DNA from: Puccinia triticina
Lineage: Eukaryota > Basidiomycota > Pucciniomycetes > Pucciniales > Pucciniaceae
Direction: 5' to 3'
NCBI RefSeq assembly: GCF_026914185.1
Contig: NC_070558.1
Location: 4,650,001 to 4,714,000 of the forward strand
DNA: 64,000 bases
This document shows, piece by piece, positions 43,199 through 54,860 of this stretch. The number at the start of each line of letters is the position of its first letter. Position 1 is the stretch's first letter. Position numbers and translations under genes: made by a program. The notes under the pieces were generated by a model. It saw only the letters and a program-made list of their open reading frames with translations. It was not told where the DNA came from and ran no database searches.

Positions 43199-44188
43199 CT
43201 AGAGGAGGACCCAACCTATTATCAATCTCACAGTTATGAAGCAGACCTTGGAAAAAGGACCAGAAGCAACTCTAAGGATCAGGATGAAGAGGAACCAGCC
43301 AAGTCAGATAAAAGGATCAGAAAGGAAAAACAGGACCTAATGGATATGGATACAGAGGACTTACTTCACATGGCCCAGCCCCCCACTCCTAGTAATTCCA
43401 AAACTCCTACTTCTAAAGGCTCCCCTCGAGTCAGATTCCAGGATAAGGACAAGGAATCAACCACTGCACCTAAGGACAAACCAGTTAAGAAGACCTATTT
43501 GGAGAAGACTTTGGCCAAGGAATACCCAGGGATTGAAGAAGAAGTGGCCAGTAGGATGTTGACTGCAGGAAAGATGGAGTTGGCCTTTGGAGAAATCTTT
43601 GCTATATCACCAGGAGTTACTGATTGTATCAGGAAGAAAATCACTAACAGAAGGGTCCCATTGGATGGTGTCAAATCAGCAAACTTCACAGACATGGAGG
43701 ATGAAGAAGAACCAGCACAGGAGTCACCTACTACTCACTATTCCTGTCCCCTTGGATATATCACCATCACTATTGGAGGAGAGAAACATCAAGCACTCTT
43801 GGATACTGGCTCTATGGTCAACATTATTCCTGAAACTCTTGCACATAAACTTGGATTGGTACTCACAGCTAAATCTATGAAGCTCAAAGGAATTGGAGGC
43901 CACCTTACTGATATTCCTGGGATTGCTGAAGATGTGGAGGTAACCATTGGGAAGGTAGTTAGGTCTGTTCATTTCTGGGTAGCCAAAGGACCAGTTCAGA
44001 TGATTATTGGAAAGCCTTTCTTGATGGATGTCTCAGCCAACATCAACTACAATGGAGCCAGAGGAGAAGCACTGTCAATCATTGATTCAGCTGGTCAGAC
44101 CTTCTTGGTTCCAATCATTCTCCCTAGCAATCAGAAGTGGGAAATCAGCATACCTTCCAATTCTGGTCTGGTGAATTTTTTAGATTGA
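43199..44188 (+). CDS. Gypsy protease region
   Basis: Continues in the Gag frame after the TAA. A Lys/Asp-rich linker leads to an aspartic protease domain with active site LLDTGSMVNIIPE (about residue 155 from 43340) and the flap/IIGKPFLMDV end motif. It ends at TGA 44186, six bases before which the slippery heptamer T TTT TTA allows passage to the RT frame. Protease matures Gag and Pol. ATG 43340 is inside the polyprotein and not a real start. Confidence 0.8.
   Translation, partial: LEEDPTYYQSHSYEADLGKRTRSNSKDQDEEEPAKSDKRIRKEKQDLMDMDTEDLLHMAQPPTPSNSKTPTSKGSPRVRFQDKDKESTTAPKDKPVKKTYLEKTLAKEYPGIEEEVASRMLTAGKMELAFGEIFAISPGVTDCIRKKITNRRVPLDGVKSANFTDMEDEEEPAQESPTTHYSCPLGYITITIGGEKHQALLDTGSMVNIIPETLAHKLGLVLTAKSMKLKGIGGHLTDIPGIAEDVEVTIGKVVRSVHFWVAKGPVQMIIGKPFLMDVSANINYNGARGEALSIIDSAGQTFLVPIILPSNQKWEISIPSNSGLVNFLD
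44176..44182 (+). promoter_or_regulatory. Probable -1 ribosomal frameshift site T TTT TTA
   Basis: In the protease frame the codons are AAT TTT TTA GAT TGA, so the heptamer is correctly phased as X XXY YYZ. Slipping back one base enters the frame that encodes the RT-proximal region. Eight bases downstream, CCAGG (44191) can pair with CCTGG (44226-44230), a possible stimulatory stem. The heptamer is the same as that of HIV-1. Confidence 0.65.
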
Positions 44189-44661
44189 GACCAGGTTTTC
44201 AGTTCCCCTCTCTTACAGCTGCAACCCTGGAAAACAACCAAAAGCAACAAACTGTAGTCACTCATTCAGCAAAATATAAATCAACTCTAAAAAAGATAAA
44301 ACCAGTAAACCAACCAATGCCATTATCTCTCAACCCTCCATTATCAAGGCCACCACTTTCTAGGGATCCTTACCTCACTCCTTTAAACCCTTTTCCTCCA
44401 CCATTCATTCCTACCTCCAAGATTACCCAAGAAAGGCTGGACCTCATCAACTTTGGACCTCCTGGATGGCTCTCTCCTCAAGAATATCTCCTGCTGGTAT
44501 GGGTAATTGTGATTAGACAAGGTGCTTTGGCTTTTGTAGAAACAGAAAGAGGCCTTCTTAAACACACCTATGGACAAACTTATATCATTCCAGTCATTCC
44601 CCATGAACCTTGGCAACAGGAACCAATTCCAATCCCTGCATACATCAAAGACCAGGTTATA

Positions 44662-46560
44662 TGTCAGCTGGCTACTATGGCAGAGCCACCGTGACATAGA
44701 AATAATACAAATAAAACCATAAAAATTAGTGTTACATATGAAAGAGATATTATTACTCTTACATATGTAAAACTACGCAAAAACATTAAATACATATATA
44801 AATAATTAATTACTCAGCTTTATGTAATTAATATGTGAAATATTATAGAAGATTCTTATTCTACGGGTAAAATAACCTAGGGTACCTCACTTACAAGTAC
44901 CCTTAATTATTATCCCTTCCTTGTGTAAACTAACTTCAAAGTTTGCGCAAGTGCATCACGCCCCGCGTGGATGCACTTGTATGCACATATATATATAAGT
45001 ACATATATTTACACCCATTTTCAGTGACGTAACTGAGGTGTTGTGTATAGTTTAAAAGATGGCTTTATTTGTTGCGTGGCGCACCCAAGCCTGCGTGCTC
45101 TGTTGCCTAGAGCTCAAGCCCGCGCTCCTAGTGTACATATATGCATGATGCATAAAGTAGCCCGCAACCAAAGCGCTCAGTTTACCAGTAAGTAAGAATG
45201 GGCCAGAATACACCCCAATAGCAATATTACATGTGTTATATGACTTGTACACATGTAATTAATCACCAAACAAGATGTAATTACCACGTCATCCAATATA
45301 AAAACATTCTAGATGGAAAAAGGCTCTTGCAACGTGCACAGGAGACACTAGAAAGCGCCCCAGCTTCTCCCAAGCCTCACTACGTGTGAATTACAACTGT
45401 AGTAAATATGTAGTAGGGGTCAAATGAACTGGAGCACTCAATAAGCGCCTCCAGAACAAGTATGAAGCACTGCTTGCACGTGTACAAGTGCACAGAAGAC
45501 AGTTCTAGTACCTTCTGTGGCACATTTCCACGGAAATGAGCGTCACAGAACCCCCAAACCAGCCCCCATGACGTGTAAGGCTTGTGTAAAAACACGCAGA
45601 ACCTCTGTAAAAGGCTCTTGCAAGGCTGAAACGCTGCGCTGCGCTACAAAAAAGCGGTCTTCTAGCGCAGCGCAGCGGGGAACCGCTGCGCTACCGCTGA
45701 AAGTAGCGGGTCCCTGCTTCTTGCCAGACCCAAAAAGCGGTAGCGCAGCGGGCGGGGCCGCTACTTTCAGCGCAGCGCAGCGGCCACCAAAACCGCTGCG
45801 CTTCACGCTGCGCTGCGCTTTTTGAAGCGCAGCGCTTTCACCCTTGGCTCTTGGCAACCCTTGTATCCAAGCCCCAAGGTTCCACGACCCACAGCGCCTT
45901 CTAGCGCAACCAAAATGCCTCAGAATGCGCCCACAAGTGTCCCCTTGTCCCCTGGGCGCCCCTGGAGGCCTGCCTAGGCTATAAAAAGGGCCCTTTCTCC
46001 GCCCAAAAGGAGATTCCCCAGCTTTACATTACCTACTAGAATTTTACCCGCCTTCAACAGCCTCCTTAGCCTGTGATTTGCCAGGTAAAATACCTACTTT
46101 CGTGATTTTTAACCCCAATTTCCGCCCTGAAGCTGCCCAGTAACCACCCTGCCCTCAAGATTACCTCCTCTGAGCGCCTCTAACTGCCCAACTTCACGCC
46201 TGAAGAACCTCAAAGTGCCTCTAGGGTCTTATACTAGTAAGTTTAAGCCCCTTCTCTTGAGATTCTCCGCCATTTCTTTCTGGGATTTAAACCACACCTG
46301 TTTACAGGCCCCAGTTCTTCATTCTAGAGGGATTAAACACCCCTGATTTATCAGGCCCCTCTTAAAATTAATTATATTCATTTCACTACGTCAAATTGGC
46401 CCAAATTGGCCCAAATTGCCTTATTCTTACGCCATAATTCCCAACAATTGCGTTGGAATTATCCCTTATAAACTTGTCTTAGAGTTTCATAACTCTAATC
46501 TTTAGCTTTGCACCACGTGTAGCTAGAAGGATAATATCCTTGGCATCACGTAGGCTGACA
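44662..46560 (+). mobile_element. Solo LTR, 1.9 kb, inserted in gypsy pol
   Basis: It starts TGTCAGC and ends GCTGACA and is flanked by the perfect 5-bp duplication TTATA (44657-44661, 46561-46565). Discounting it restores an open RT frame across the junction. A TATA box (CTATAAAAAGGGCCC, about 45979) supports plus orientation. No coding frames. A GC-rich MITE lies inside. Confidence 0.85.
45621..45845. mobile_element. GC-rich MITE with GCGCAGCG repeats, 8-bp duplication
   Basis: 225 bp between copies of GGCTCTTG (45613-45620, 45846-45853). The inverted ends are AAGGCTGAAACGCTGCGC and AAGGGTGAAAGCGCTGCGC. The inside is made of AGCGCAGCG words in both orientations with strong hairpins. The 8-bp duplication suggests a hAT-type source. 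Confidence 0.75.
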
Positions 46561-49211
46561 TTATAGAATTGGTAAGGGAAGGACTCAGCACTGGTCTCTA
46601 GGAACAATCCTTTTCCAGTTATTCCAGCCCTATATTTTGTGTAAAGAAGCAGGATGGTAAGCTCAGAATTGTACATGATCTTCAGAAACTCAAGAAAGTC
46701 ACCATTAAGGACGCTGGATTACCACCAAAGACAGAGGAACTCATTGAATCATTCACTGGAAGGGCTTGCTATGGACTAGGTGATATTATGGGAGGGTATG
46801 ATGAAAGGGAATTAGCTCCAGAATCCAGACCTTTGATCACATTTGAAACACCCCTTGGAAGATTTCAACTTACCAGATTACCCCAAGGAGCCACCAATTC
46901 AGTTGCAGTTTACCAGGCCCAAATGATGTGGATACTCCAGGATGAATTACCTCAGCATATGGGAATCTTTGTGGATGATGGGGGTATAAAAGGACCAACC
47001 TCTGACTACAATGAAGAAACTCTAAATGACAACCCACAGATAAGAAGATTTATATATGAATATGCCATTACTCTGGAGAGGATTCTTTTCAGGATTGAAG
47101 AAGCTGGACTCACCATCTCTGGAAAGAAATTTGCTTGTTGTGTACCTGCTTTGGATCTGGTTGGCTATGTGGTTTGTAAAGAAGGAAGAAGAATATCCAC
47201 CAAGAAGCTCAACAAAATTGAAACCTGGCCAACTCCCACCACTCCTTCAGATGTCAGAGGATTCCTAGGTATCTGTGTATATGTCAGAATGTTTATTAAA
47301 AATTACTCAGCCATCACTGCCCCTCTCAGAAAGCTCACCAGGAAGGAATCCTCTTGGGATTGGACTGAAGACTGCCAGGATGCCTTTGAAGACCTCAAGA
47401 GGATTGTTGGAACTGACATCACCCTCAAGAAATTGGACTATGGACCTGATGCTGGCTTAATCAAACTTTCAGTGGACTCCAGTGTTATTGCTGCAGGTGC
47501 TGTACTTACCCAACAGGATTCTGATGGACTGGATAGGCCTGTGTTATATGAGTCAGTAGTCTTTTCACCCAGGGAATCAAAGTACTCACAATCCAAATTA
47601 GAACTTTGTGGTGTTGCCAAGATCCTCAAGAAACTTCAAACCAAACTTTGGGGCCAACATTTTCAACTCAGAGTGGATGCTCAGTGCCTTATTGGAATGA
47701 TCAACAACCCTTCACTTCCCAATGCCCCTATGAACAGATGGATTGGATTTATTCAGTTATTCTCCTATGACCTTGTTCACACTCCTGGAAAAACCTTCAC
47801 CTTACCTGATGGGCTCTCCAGAAGACCTCCTGATTCTGATGAAGATGATTGCCCTAGCTTTGATGAAGATGAAACCTGGATCAAGCCTCACCCTGGATTT
47901 GGAACTAAACACTCTTCTTTTGGCCTGCTTCTGGGGACATCAGCTCAGTTGGGGGAGGGGGTAAGTAACTTGCAGCAAGGAATTTGGAAGCACCTCCAGG
48001 AATACCTTTCAACCATGAACAAACCTCCAGGATGCAGCAGCCTGGAATTCAAGAAAATTTTGCACAAATCAGCCAACTTCTTCCTTTACAATGGAGTCTT
48101 GCACAGGATCAACAAACCATTCTCCCAGATAGTAGTCACCTCTCCTTCAGCTCAGAATTCCATCCTTAATTCCCTTCATGAATCCTTAGGTCACAGAGGT
48201 ATTGCTGAAACCTACAGAAGAACTAAACTCAGATTTTGGTGGCCAGGACTCAACAGAGGTGTTACCAAGTGGGTCCAGTCTTGTGAAGCTTGCCAGAAGA
48301 GGAGTTCAAAATTGCCAATGGAACCCAAGAAACCTACAGGAGCAGCAACCATCTTTGGAAGAGTCAGTTTGGATACAGTTCACATCAAAGCTGGCAAATG
48401 GAAGTACCTGGTAATTGCAAGAGATGAACTTTCTGGATGGGTAGAAGCAGTTGGACTAGAAAAGATTCAGGCAAAGAAAATATCTCAGTGGTTCTTGGAC
48501 AATTGGATCTACAGATATGGAGCTCCTTGGTCAGTCACAGTGTATGGAGGCTCTGAATTTGGACAGCAATTTCAAAAATCCCTTCTGGAATCTGGAATCA
48601 AAATCAAAGTCACCACTCCTTATTATCCTGAAGCAAATGGAATGGTAGAAAGAGGACATCAGGCAATTAAGGATACCTTGGTCAAGCTCTGTGGAAAAGA
48701 AGGCAAGAAATGGAGGAATTATTTACCTTTGGTTTTATTTGCAGACAGAATTTCCACCAAGAGATCAACTGGACACTCACCTTATGAACTAGTTCTTGGA
48801 CAGCCTCCCATCTTACCCATTGACTTGGAATTGGAAACCTTCTTTGGAGTGGATTGGTCAAAAGTAGAATCAACTCAGGATCTTTTATTGGCCAGGACTC
48901 AGCAGCTTGAAAACAGGGATACCATCTTGCAGCAAGCACACCAGAAGCTTATGTACTCCAGGAAGAACTCTGTGGATTATTGGAACAAGAAGAAGACATC
49001 AAGGCAACCACTGAAGAAAGGTCAATTAGTAGTAGTGTATAATAAATCCTTGGACTCTCAATTTGGCAAGCTCTTTGAAAATAAATGGAATGGTCCTTAC
49101 AGAATTAAAGCTCAAAACCCAGGAGGATCTTACATCTTGGAAGAATTGGATGGCACAGAATTGGCCAGAAGGTTTGCTGCAACTCATGTCAAGGAATACC
49201 ATTCCAGGTAA

Positions 49212-49260
49212 AAAAAAAATTAATAAATAAGAATAATCAATTCATTTCTTTTCTATTTTC
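49212..49260. other. Short AT-rich gap after gypsy pol
   Basis: Separates the Pol stop from the 3' end of the antisense gene. No feature seen. Confidence 0.4.
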
Positions 49261-50244
49261 TTATCTCTTCCTCATCTCCTTACACAAATATAAAAACAAA
49301 ATAAAAATCAAATCCATAAAATAAACCAGAAACAAATCAATATATACTCTCAATCAAAAACAGCTAGAATAAAATCAATCTCACCTCTTCTTCTTTTATC
49401 ATTACATCACCCTCTTCCATTTCACTTTCCTCCTTCTCCTTCTCTGTTCCCTTCTCCTTATCTAAAAACAAAATCAAAGACATAAAAAAAAAAAAAGAAA
49501 ATTAAAAGCATAACATTAGTCAAAAATCCTCAATAAGGAATAAAAAATAGAATATAACTTACCCTCAGCCCTTATTCTCTCCATTACTGCTTCTACTCTC
49601 CACCCATCTTCCTCCTCTTCCACTTGGTCCCTCACCCTTAACAGCTCCAGGGCATTCCTTTCCTCAGTTTCCTCTATCATGGCATCTATGATTGAATGAA
49701 TATCCATCTGGAAATCAAAATAGAAGCAGGGATACAATATTAGTATTATAATCAATCTTTCCTTTTTTTTGAATTTTTTTTTCCTTCATATACATACAGA
49801 ATTCAGCCTACATACATGTGCAAAGGCGTCGTGGAATCGGCTATACAACTTAAAGCGTGCGTTTCGTGCGGCAACCGGGTCGTCGAGGTCCTCACGAGCG
49901 AAGGCAAGGAGTCCTTGCTGGATAAAACTACGTAGGGCGTATATTTCTTTGGGCTTGAAGCTGTCCCGCATACCGGGATACACCTCAGGGTTGTCTATGG
50001 CCAAGTGTGCTCGTCGAATAGAAAATGGGATCTCATAGGAAGGTCTAATAACGGCCTCCTAGTCGAGCTGCGAAGATGATATGGACGTATTGGACGAATA
50101 ATCTATTGAGTTGTCAAGGTTATCTTTTGGCGATGAGGGCGTGGAAGTGGCGCTGGAGGAAAACATTACGGATATCAAATGCGATAACGGAACTTTTCCG
50201 TTGGCCGATGACCTGGACCTTATAAGGCACTCTTTCTTCTTCAT
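49261..50244 (-). pseudogene. Spliced antisense gene inside the gypsy element, unknown product
   Basis: Four exons on the minus strand fit with consistent phase: 50244-49816, 49707-49563, 49461-49385 and 49278-49261 (stop TAA). The introns are 108, 101 and 106 nt, with donors GTATGT, GTAAGT and GTGAGA and acceptors TTCCAG, TTTTAG and GTGTAAG. The 222-codon product has a Ser-rich N-terminus, a helical middle (YALRSFIQQGLLAFARED, FKLYSRFHDAFAHM) and a very acidic, Lys/Glu-rich coiled C-terminus. One TAG at codon 62 interrupts it; CAG is a plausible ancestor. Composition is unlike the flanking repeats. Either an extra gene of the element or a host gene carried by it. No domain recognised. Confidence 0.55.
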
Positions 50245-51235
50245 TTTATGATGTAACTATGGACGCCTTCACCTTTCAGAATCGTTTGGCGCGGTGTTTC
50301 TTTCATTTTCTTAATATTGACTCTGGTGTTTGACCCAGTTTAATCTATCCTTTTCGACCTCTTCTGGCGCGTAAATACCTCGATCATTTCATTCAAAACC
50401 TTTTTCAGACGATTGGCAAGCTTCAGGAGTCCATTTGGACAGTCCCTCGGCGGTAAATTTGGCTTATTTCATTGTGTATTCCTTTAATTTCAACTCCCCT
50501 GCGGCGGAAACCACGGAAATCATAATGAAAATTTGAATCATTCCAATAACGATTCGGCCGACCTCAAAATTAATATTAATCTTTCCAGTTTTCATCTTTC
50601 CGATCTCACCTTTCATTTGAACTCGGTTTCAGCCGATTCTATCGAGCTGTTTCGGAATTATATGCGCTCAAAGTCACCCTAGTATTTCCACGGGCTCATT
50701 TACAACCTTCATTCAGCGTTCACGGCGACCTATCGGCCGAATTGATTCTAAATATACCTTAATTCTTAATTCATCTTCTCCTTCCGGCCTTTCAAAAGAA
50801 TCCGGAATTAGACAATTCCATTGACTGAAAGCTGAGTTATATCCGGAAACAGTTTGCCTTTTCATTACGGGGTGTTACTACCACGCGCGCCCGCGGATCT
50901 CGCTTGGATCTTTAACCGGCCCTACACAATCGATACTCAACCCTGAAAAATAAATGATATATACCATTTTAATCTACGGAATCGCCCCTTTCAAATGAAC
51001 TCGGTTTCAAGAGTTGTCATAGAGCCGTTCGGAAGATACAGGTCAACCATTTTATGCTTTTCTTTTTGTCATTCCGCACGCGCGCCTTCCGTTTGGAGCC
51101 CCGCTCAGACAACTGGACCCCTCTTTCGACAGCACGCGCGCATGGACACAGGTTCCATTCCCCATCTGGACAAAAATGAAGTTTTTTTTCGCGGAAATGG
51201 TGAAATTCAAGGTGTTTTAGTACTGGAAAGAGGGA
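50245..51235. other. Upstream region of the antisense gene, no gene seen
   Basis: Two similar blocks start at about 50608 and 50980 (both with GAACTCGGTTTCA and a GAGC.GTTCGGAA word), a diverged direct duplication of about 100 bp. No coding signal. Confidence 0.35.
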
Positions 51236-51486
51236 TTCCTCCATCATTCATTCATTCCTCCATCATCATTCATTCATTCCTGATCCTCATTCATTCCTCC
51301 ATCATCATTCATTCATTCCTGATCCTCATTCATTCCTCCATCATCATCCATCCACCTTATCATCCTGAATCATCCTTTCTTGGAATCATCATTCATTCAT
51401 TCCTAAACACCAATCATTCTTCTCCATCATCAATCATCATCATCAATCATTCAATTCTTCTAAATCATTCCTCTTCACCATCATGA
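51236..51486 (+). repeat. CATTCATTCCTCCATCAT-type microsatellite
   Basis: Repeated CATTCATTC, TCCATCATCATT and TGATCCTCATTCATTC words over about 250 bp. The open frame across it encodes only Ser/Ile/His repeats and is not a gene. Confidence 0.8.
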
Positions 51487-51652
51487 TAATTCCTACATCC
51501 CTTTAGATTTTTCTAGGTCTGTGAAAAGCTTAGTTGAACTTCTAGTAGCTGCTGGGACACTTTCAGAAACCACCCAATTGGAACAATAACACTCTTTGGA
51601 CAGCTTATCAACCTCTCTGGACTTCAAATTCTCTTCATAGGACTTCACATTA
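51487..51652. other. Unassigned DNA before a Helitron-type end
   Basis: No feature recognised. Confidence 0.3.
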
Positions 51653-51682
51653 CTAGAGGCTAAGGCGGCTTCGCCGCTGCAC
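51653..51682 (-). mobile_element. Helitron-type 3' terminus (minus strand)
   Basis: Minus-strand GCAGCGGCGAAGCCGCC, then TAGCCTCTAG followed by T. The element would extend rightward inside the gypsy 3' region. Confidence 0.65.
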
Positions 51683-53208
51683 TCACAGGTCTCAGCATCT
51701 AAGCTGTACGGAATAATTGTGATCCTCATGAAGTGATCTCTGGATTTACTATTCAATAATGGTGTTCAAATTTGAGATCATAAATTTGTAAGCATAAAAT
51801 CATTAATTCACAAAGTCTTTGAGTGCTGATTTTTTATGTACTGTTTGAGAATTAACACTCTCCTTTACGTGTTTGATTGATACATCTTTTTTTTGGCTTG
51901 AAGGTTTATGATTTTATTCTAGCCGAAGTCTGCTGATGGAAAGCCTCTTCCTGAGGATATACATACATATGGTCTTGCAAGCCTGTCTGGGCACATGCCA
52001 AACTCCTTGGCCAAGCAACACTGGGGGTTTGGTATGTTCCCAGGGGGCTTGATCAGACAGGATTGATGAGAGGCAGAACTTTGCACACAGCCAAGTCCTG
52101 CTTGGTCAGGATCAATCTCTGGGCCAATGGAATATGTGACTTGGAATGCACACTGCACATGCCAGTGATCAGAATCTGGCCCTTGCCTCTGCCTTGAAAG
52201 GCAGCAACAACATACCCTTGAGGAGGGGAAATGTTTCTCCTTGATGGCAGGCACAGCTTTTGGTGGGGTGGCACCCTCACTTGAAATCGGCCCAGCAGGG
52301 CTTTGTCCCAAACCCGGCAAGCTTTTCCATGTGCCAAGTGGGGGTTGGGAGTGTGTCAGGCGGGCTTTTGGATTGGCTAAGCAGGCTTTGGGATTGGCCA
52401 AGCGGGCTATGGGATTGGCCACACACGCTTGGCCTATTTTTGGCTGAATTTTGGCATGTGCCCAAACTGGCTTACAACACCATATTTCAGGAAGATATTA
52501 GTTAGACATTAATCTGACCAGATCAATGTTTTCAAAGTTCTATTAAATCATCAAGGGGGTAGAATATACTTCTAAGATTGAGATCCCATAGTTCTCTCAG
52601 GTTGGTATTTAGGCCGCAGTACATTTTAATTGATGTCAAATTAATATTCCCTGAATTAAAAGTAGTTCCAGCCTGCATGTACTCCAAAATTTTACTATGT
52701 GTACTCCAAATTTTTGGCTTTTCCCCCATTTCTATGTGCAAACCAAGCCTTGCAATTCAATTTACTTTTCTGACAACTTTGCTTGTCTGAGAGGTTGGAA
52801 ATATCCTGAGGGTTAAGTTTGATGAAATTTGGGAAAAATGTAAACAATTACAGAGACAGCTAGCATGCAAGGCTCAAGATTGGGCATTTGAGGTTGTGCA
52901 TGGATATCACTTGATTGCAAATGGTAAAAATCTGTTGGCATCAGTTCAAATCCTGGTCCATCTCTAGAATGAATCATTGTTTGCGCAGACCAATAAGACT
53001 GCTAGAGTGTAAGTTCACCATGATTGAAATCAAGTGAGTGTCCAACCTTGTCAAAATTCTTGAAAGATGAAGATTGTGTTGAGAGGTTTGTTGATCTGAT
53101 GTTTAGATTTGTTAGTCAGATATTGGAGGAATTTACAGAGAAATTAGCGACTTGGCAATCTGAGATGGATGGGTGTTGTACCACATTTGTAGAGAAGTTG
53201 AGCCCCTC
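51683..53208. other. Probable Helitron interior, no gene assigned
   Basis: A minus-strand frame at 52422-51919 is open but starts in a short repeat (GGCCAAGCGGGCTATGGGATT words at 52370-52430) and has no recognised domain. The rest is AT-rich. Confidence 0.3.
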
Positions 53209-54180
53209 TCAATGACCGGCACAGATGAGAGGAGGTCTTGATGACTGGTGGTCTGTACCGGTAAATTGAGGAGAGGTGTAACTCCCCTTGATGACCGGAT
53301 GGCGAGGAGATATGAGTCCACTCGGTGACTGGTAAAGACAAGTCATTGAGAGGAGAATGAGTCCTCTCGATGGCTGGTCTGACTGGTCATCTAGAGTTGC
53401 GACTCCCCTCGATGACCGGCACAGACCGGTCACGGGGAGGATATCTGAGCTGATCTGAGTCCCCTCGATGACTGGTACAGACCAGTCATCAAGAGGTGTG
53501 ACTCCCCTCAATGACCGGCACAGACCGGTCATCGGGAGGATATCCGAATCCCCTCCATGGCCGGTCAGACCGGTCAACCAGCCATTGAGGGGTGTGAGTT
53601 CCCTCGATGGCCAGTCATACTGGTCATTGAGAGAAGTGAGTCCCCTTGATGACCGGTGCAAACCGGTCATCGGGAGGATATCCGAATCCCCTCCATGGCC
53701 GGTCAAACCGGTCAACCAGCCATTGAGGGGTGTGAGTTCCCTTGATGGCCAGTCAGACCGGTCATCGAGAGGAGTGAGTCCCCTCGATGACTGGCACAGA
53801 CCGGTCATCGGGAGGATATCCGAATCCCCTCCATTACCGGTCAGACCGGTCAACCAGCCATTGAGGGGTGTGAGTTCCCTTGATGGCCAGTCAGACCGGT
53901 CATCGAGAGAAGTGAGTCCCCTCAATGACCGGTGCAGACCGGTCATCGGGAGGATATCCGAATCCCCTCGCCGGTCAGACCGGTCAACCAGCCATCAAGG
54001 GGTGTGAGTTCCCTCAATGGCCAGTCAGACCGGTCATCGAGAGGAGTGAGTCCCCTCGATGACCGGCACAGACCGGGAAGCGGGAAGAGATCTGATTTCC
54101 CTATATGGCCGGTCAGACCGGTCATTGAGAGTTTTCAGTCCCCTCGATGGCCGGCATAGACCAGTCATCGAGAGATGTGC
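53209..54180. repeat. GACCGGTC satellite with 139-bp higher-order repeat
   Basis: Same palindromic units as 34076-35375. The start word CGGTCATCGGGAGGATATCC recurs at about 53526, 53665, 53804 and 53940, showing a 139-bp higher-order period of three to four base units. Long frames on both strands come from the period. Confidence 0.88.
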
Positions 54181-54460
54181 AGACCGCCAAGGAGGTCGAA
54201 GCCACCCCCGCACGCGTGGACACATTCTCTGCTCAAAGCCAACTGCCTCGGATTCGGAACACGTCTGGATGACCCTGACCATTCACCCTGAGGAAAAAAC
54301 CTCTCAAGCTGACCTGTAAACACTCGGACAAGTGTGTACAGGCCAGCGTTCTGTCTGCCCAGGTGGAGGGCCCTTGCAACACGTTGTGGTGTTCAGGTGG
54401 TTGCAAAGGATTTCAGCGACCAGGGTTTTTTTCACCTGGTGTCATATGCGAGCTGGGAGA

Positions 54461-54860
54461 TACTTAAAGGGCTGGGGTGAAGCTGTTTGTCCCCCCAGGG
54501 GATCTGGTTTCGTCCCACCCCCTCCCTGAAGGCCCCCTATTTCACTTGAGTAGGCCCCTTCTTGATTTGAAAAAACAAAAATTCTAATCTTGAACAAAAA
54601 TACAAAATTTAAACTTCAAACTCACACAAAACAAAAAATATGACCACAATCAAAACACACAGCAAAATAAAATAAACTCAAACAAAACCAAAGATTTACA
54701 CTTAAAAAAACAACTCTAAACTCAAACAAAAAAACAAAATTGAACTTTTTAAACTTAAAAAACACAAATATCAAACTTTTATTTTTTTGCCTGCAATTTC
54801 AATGAAATGCAGCATGAACCCATGAAGTCAGTTTCTGTGAAACTGTGGTTTTAATAAACT
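54461..54860 (+). promoter_or_regulatory. TATA-plus-leader module, copy 4
   Basis: TACTTAAAGG at 54461, the CCCCCAGGGGATCTGG block at 54493, a weakened hairpin (TTCACTTGAGTAGG), an A-rich tail and AATAAACTTGG at 54853. It is the most diverged copy. Confidence 0.45.

Larger units (their letters stand above)
44183..49211 (+). pseudogene. Gypsy RT, RNase H and integrase (broken Pol)
   Basis: The connection region runs from the frameshift site to 44661, then a solo LTR (44662-46560) interrupts. After it, the frame continues through a TAG at 46599 into RT. RT has KKQDGKLRIVHDLQKLKKVT and the catalytic IFVDDGG; RNase H has LSVDSSVIAAGAVL, KLELCGV and LRVDAQCL. Integrase has a zinc finger (HESLGHRG, then CEACQ), a first Asp in LDTVHIKAGK and a Glu in NGMVERGHQ. 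The second catalytic position reads VYGGSEF, with Tyr at 48543 where Asp is expected. The C-terminus has the GPY-type motif WNGPYRI. This copy cannot make active integrase. Confidence 0.88.

Noticed and set aside
44191..44235. H-type pseudoknot after the frameshift site
   Set aside because: TTTTC could pair with GAAAA next to the CCAGG/CCTGG stem, but the connecting loops would have zero length, so only the simple stem is retained as possible.
51919..52422. 167-codon minus-strand gene
   Set aside because: Starts in a short tandem repeat and shows no recognisable domain or intron signals.
53209..54180. 179- and 245-codon frames in the GACCGGTC satellite
   Set aside because: Both strands are open through repeated units, with repeated residues and no domain.
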